The notes below the pieces were generated by a model. It was not told where the DNA came from. It did not search any database and was given only the letters and a program-made list of their open reading frames with translations. A DNA stretch of 37,004 nt from Clostridia bacterium (GTDB lineage: Bacteria > Bacillota > Clostridia > Oscillospirales > CAG-382), in the NCBI GenBank assembly GCA_017549365.1, contig JAFYUZ010000025.1, forward strand, positions 1 through 37,004. Reading direction: 5' to 3'. Made by a program: the position numbers and the translations under genes. Positions 36,127-37,004 of this stretch are shown one piece after another. The first letter of the stretch is position 1; each line of letters begins with the position of its first letter.

Positions 36127-36561
36127 ATGAAGGAAAATGGTTTTGTTAAACTTAGAATAACAGGACAAGCTCTGGATTTTGAAAAAATAATTCAAGAGCT
36201 ATCCCAAAAACCGAGTTTTGCATATCGTAAAGGTGATTGCTACACTCCAAAGTTTGGTGATGAGCAACCAATGATTTACAAAGAAGATTGTTTGATTTTT
36301 GAATTAAAAAATCAAGACGATGAAACGATCGACAGTATGTTGTATAAATTTTTAACAGGATTTCTAAAATCAAAAGAATACATAAACGAATTATCACAAA
36401 TTGCAGATGTTTCTCTATGGGTTTCGGTATATCCTGATAATGAACAAAGTAATATTCATTTAGAAAATGAGACATTGAAACTTTTAACGGATATGGGGTT
36501 AAATATTGATTTTGACATTATGTTTCTGAAAGATTTTTACGACGGAACTTTTTCCCAATAA
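36127..36561 (+). CDS. DUF4279-like protein, possible immunity-type protein
   Basis: The 144-residue product resembles DUF4279 proteins: FVKLRITGQALDFEKIIQEL near the N-terminus, then a KGD segment and an acidic, Ile/Leu-rich C-terminal half ending DIMFLKDFYDGTFSQ. Small proteins of this type sometimes occur in toxin-immunity neighbourhoods, but no toxin is in view here. AAAGGAGT precedes the ATG. Composition differs sharply from the genes to its left: it uses Leu TTA at least five times, CTA three times and Ser TCA twice in 144 codons, whereas the left neighbour has a 454-codon stretch free of all three. I infer recent acquisition with the mobile-element sequence that follows. Confidence 0.65.
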   Translation: MKENGFVKLRITGQALDFEKIIQELSQKPSFAYRKGDCYTPKFGDEQPMIYKEDCLIFELKNQDDETIDSMLYKFLTGFLKSKEYINELSQIADVSLWVSVYPDNEQSNIHLENETLKLLTDMGLNIDFDIMFLKDFYDGTFSQ

Positions 36562-36612
36562 ATTTTATACATAACCTAACAAACGCTATATGGCTATGTC
36601 GAATAATGTTGA

Positions 36613-36687
36613 AAAGCGGCGATAGTGTGCGCGAACTTGACACCAAAAAAACGGAAGCATTTGCATCGGGTTCCTAAGGACAGTTGA
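36613..36687 (+). pseudogene. Possible gene remnant ending in a basic tail
   Basis: After an in-frame stop at 36610-36612, 24 codons read through AAIVCANLTPKKRKHLH to a stop at 36685-36687. The basic, Lys/His-rich tail looks like a protein C-terminus. No start codon or ribosome binding site supports an intact gene, so this is at most a remnant of a mobile-element gene. Confidence 0.25.
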
Positions 36688-36718
36688 TAGGAATACGAGC
36701 ATTGCAAGGTAAGAAGAT

Positions 36719-36758
36719 GAGGAAAACTCAGTAAAATGGGTTTTCCTCTTTTCTTTTT
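36719..36758 (+). terminator. Terminator upstream of tnpV
   Basis: GAGGAAAACTCA (36719-36730) pairs with TGGGTTTTCCTC (36737-36748), including one G-U pair, around a 6-base loop, and is followed by TTTTCTTTTT. It lies between the possible remnant and the tnpV start and probably ends transcription of a lost or rearranged upstream gene. Confidence 0.75.
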
Positions 36759-36830
36759 ATCCGCACATTCGTCAAAGTAAATGCCTTCTGATAAAATGAA
36801 GATACCAAATTTAAAGGAGGCGTTTGCGCT

Positions 36831-37004
36831 ATGAAAGAAAAATTTATCGAAAACGGAATTGAGTATGTAAGAAACGGTGATTACTACATTCCAAACTTAA
36901 CGGTTCCCGATGACAAAGTTTACAACATTGGTAGGTATGGCAGGTTACACTCAATATTTATTAAAGAAAACCGCCCTTGCATTTACTCAATGAAGATGCT
37001 CAAC
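36831..37004 (+). CDS. tnpV: TnpV-family transposon-encoded protein (3' end outside window)
   Basis: The first 58 codons are visible and run to the window edge without a stop. The start MKEKFIENGIEYVRNGDYYI, then PNLTVPDD, IGRYGRLH and the ENRPCIYS segment match the N-terminal half of TnpV proteins, which accompany Tn4451-type transposons and related conjugative elements of Clostridia. Function is not established. AAAGGAGG lies 10 bases before the ATG. It marks the edge of a mobile element that presumably continues to the right. Confidence 0.85.
   Translation, partial: MKEKFIENGIEYVRNGDYYIPNLTVPDDKVYNIGRYGRLHSIFIKENRPCIYSMKMLN

Noticed and set aside
36562..36830. Possible small RNA or riboswitch before tnpV
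   Set aside because: Only one terminator hairpin and a short remnant frame can be supported; no known riboswitch core is visible.

Overview
The window reads as a chromosomal segment of a low-to-moderate GC Gram-positive anaerobe of the Clostridia, probably an uncultured gut member. The evidence is the nadK-argR-recN order, strong AGGAGG-type ribosome binding sites, a YwlG-type DUF436 protein, a VanW-family protein, several carbohydrate enzymes each controlled by AraC-type regulators, and a TnpV-type mobile-element gene at the right edge. I see no tRNA, rRNA, CRISPR array or integrase.

Layout. (1) 1-9086: the 3' part of a giant gene, more than 3000 codons. It encodes tandem beta-helix-like units of two length classes (about 340 and about 411 residues), then an SGNH/GDSL hydrolase, a beta-sandwich-like stretch and a C-terminal module; a strong terminator follows. 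(2) 9176-15210: a compact transcription unit with its own extended -10 promoter. It holds a vanW-family gene and then three tightly coupled genes: a TerB-domain protein, a P-loop ATPase and an Lhr-like DEVH helicase. The last three match the architecture of the Shango anti-phage defence system. (3) 15300-17384, minus strand: an AraC regulator followed by an RlmI-like rRNA methyltransferase. (4) 17518-19320: L-fucose isomerase, divergent from that regulator. (5) 19384-22109, minus strand: an unrecognised TIM-barrel-like enzyme with an AraC regulator translationally coupled behind it. (6) 22288-29256: the divergent operon, with a fucose/arabinose isomerase-like protein, an unrecognised 833-residue protein and a GH106-like glycosidase. 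(7) 29411-36087: nadK, argR, recN, an alpha/beta hydrolase, a DUF436 protein and a GH36 alpha-galactosidase, closely spaced on one strand. (8) 36127-37004: a compositionally different edge with a DUF4279 gene, a short remnant, a terminator and the start of tnpV.

How the parts work together. Regions 3-6 look like one intracellular deoxy-sugar or glycoside-use locus: two isomerase-family proteins, three predicted cytoplasmic glycosidase-like proteins and two AraC regulators, with repeats in both divergent promoter regions. No transporter, kinase or aldolase lies in the window. The giant protein would act outside the cell, probably on acylated polysaccharide. The Shango-like operon is the clearest defence module; the vanW gene at its head and the inverted repeat over its promoter are the least expected parts. 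The least described genes are the 633- and 833-residue proteins and the repeat protein.
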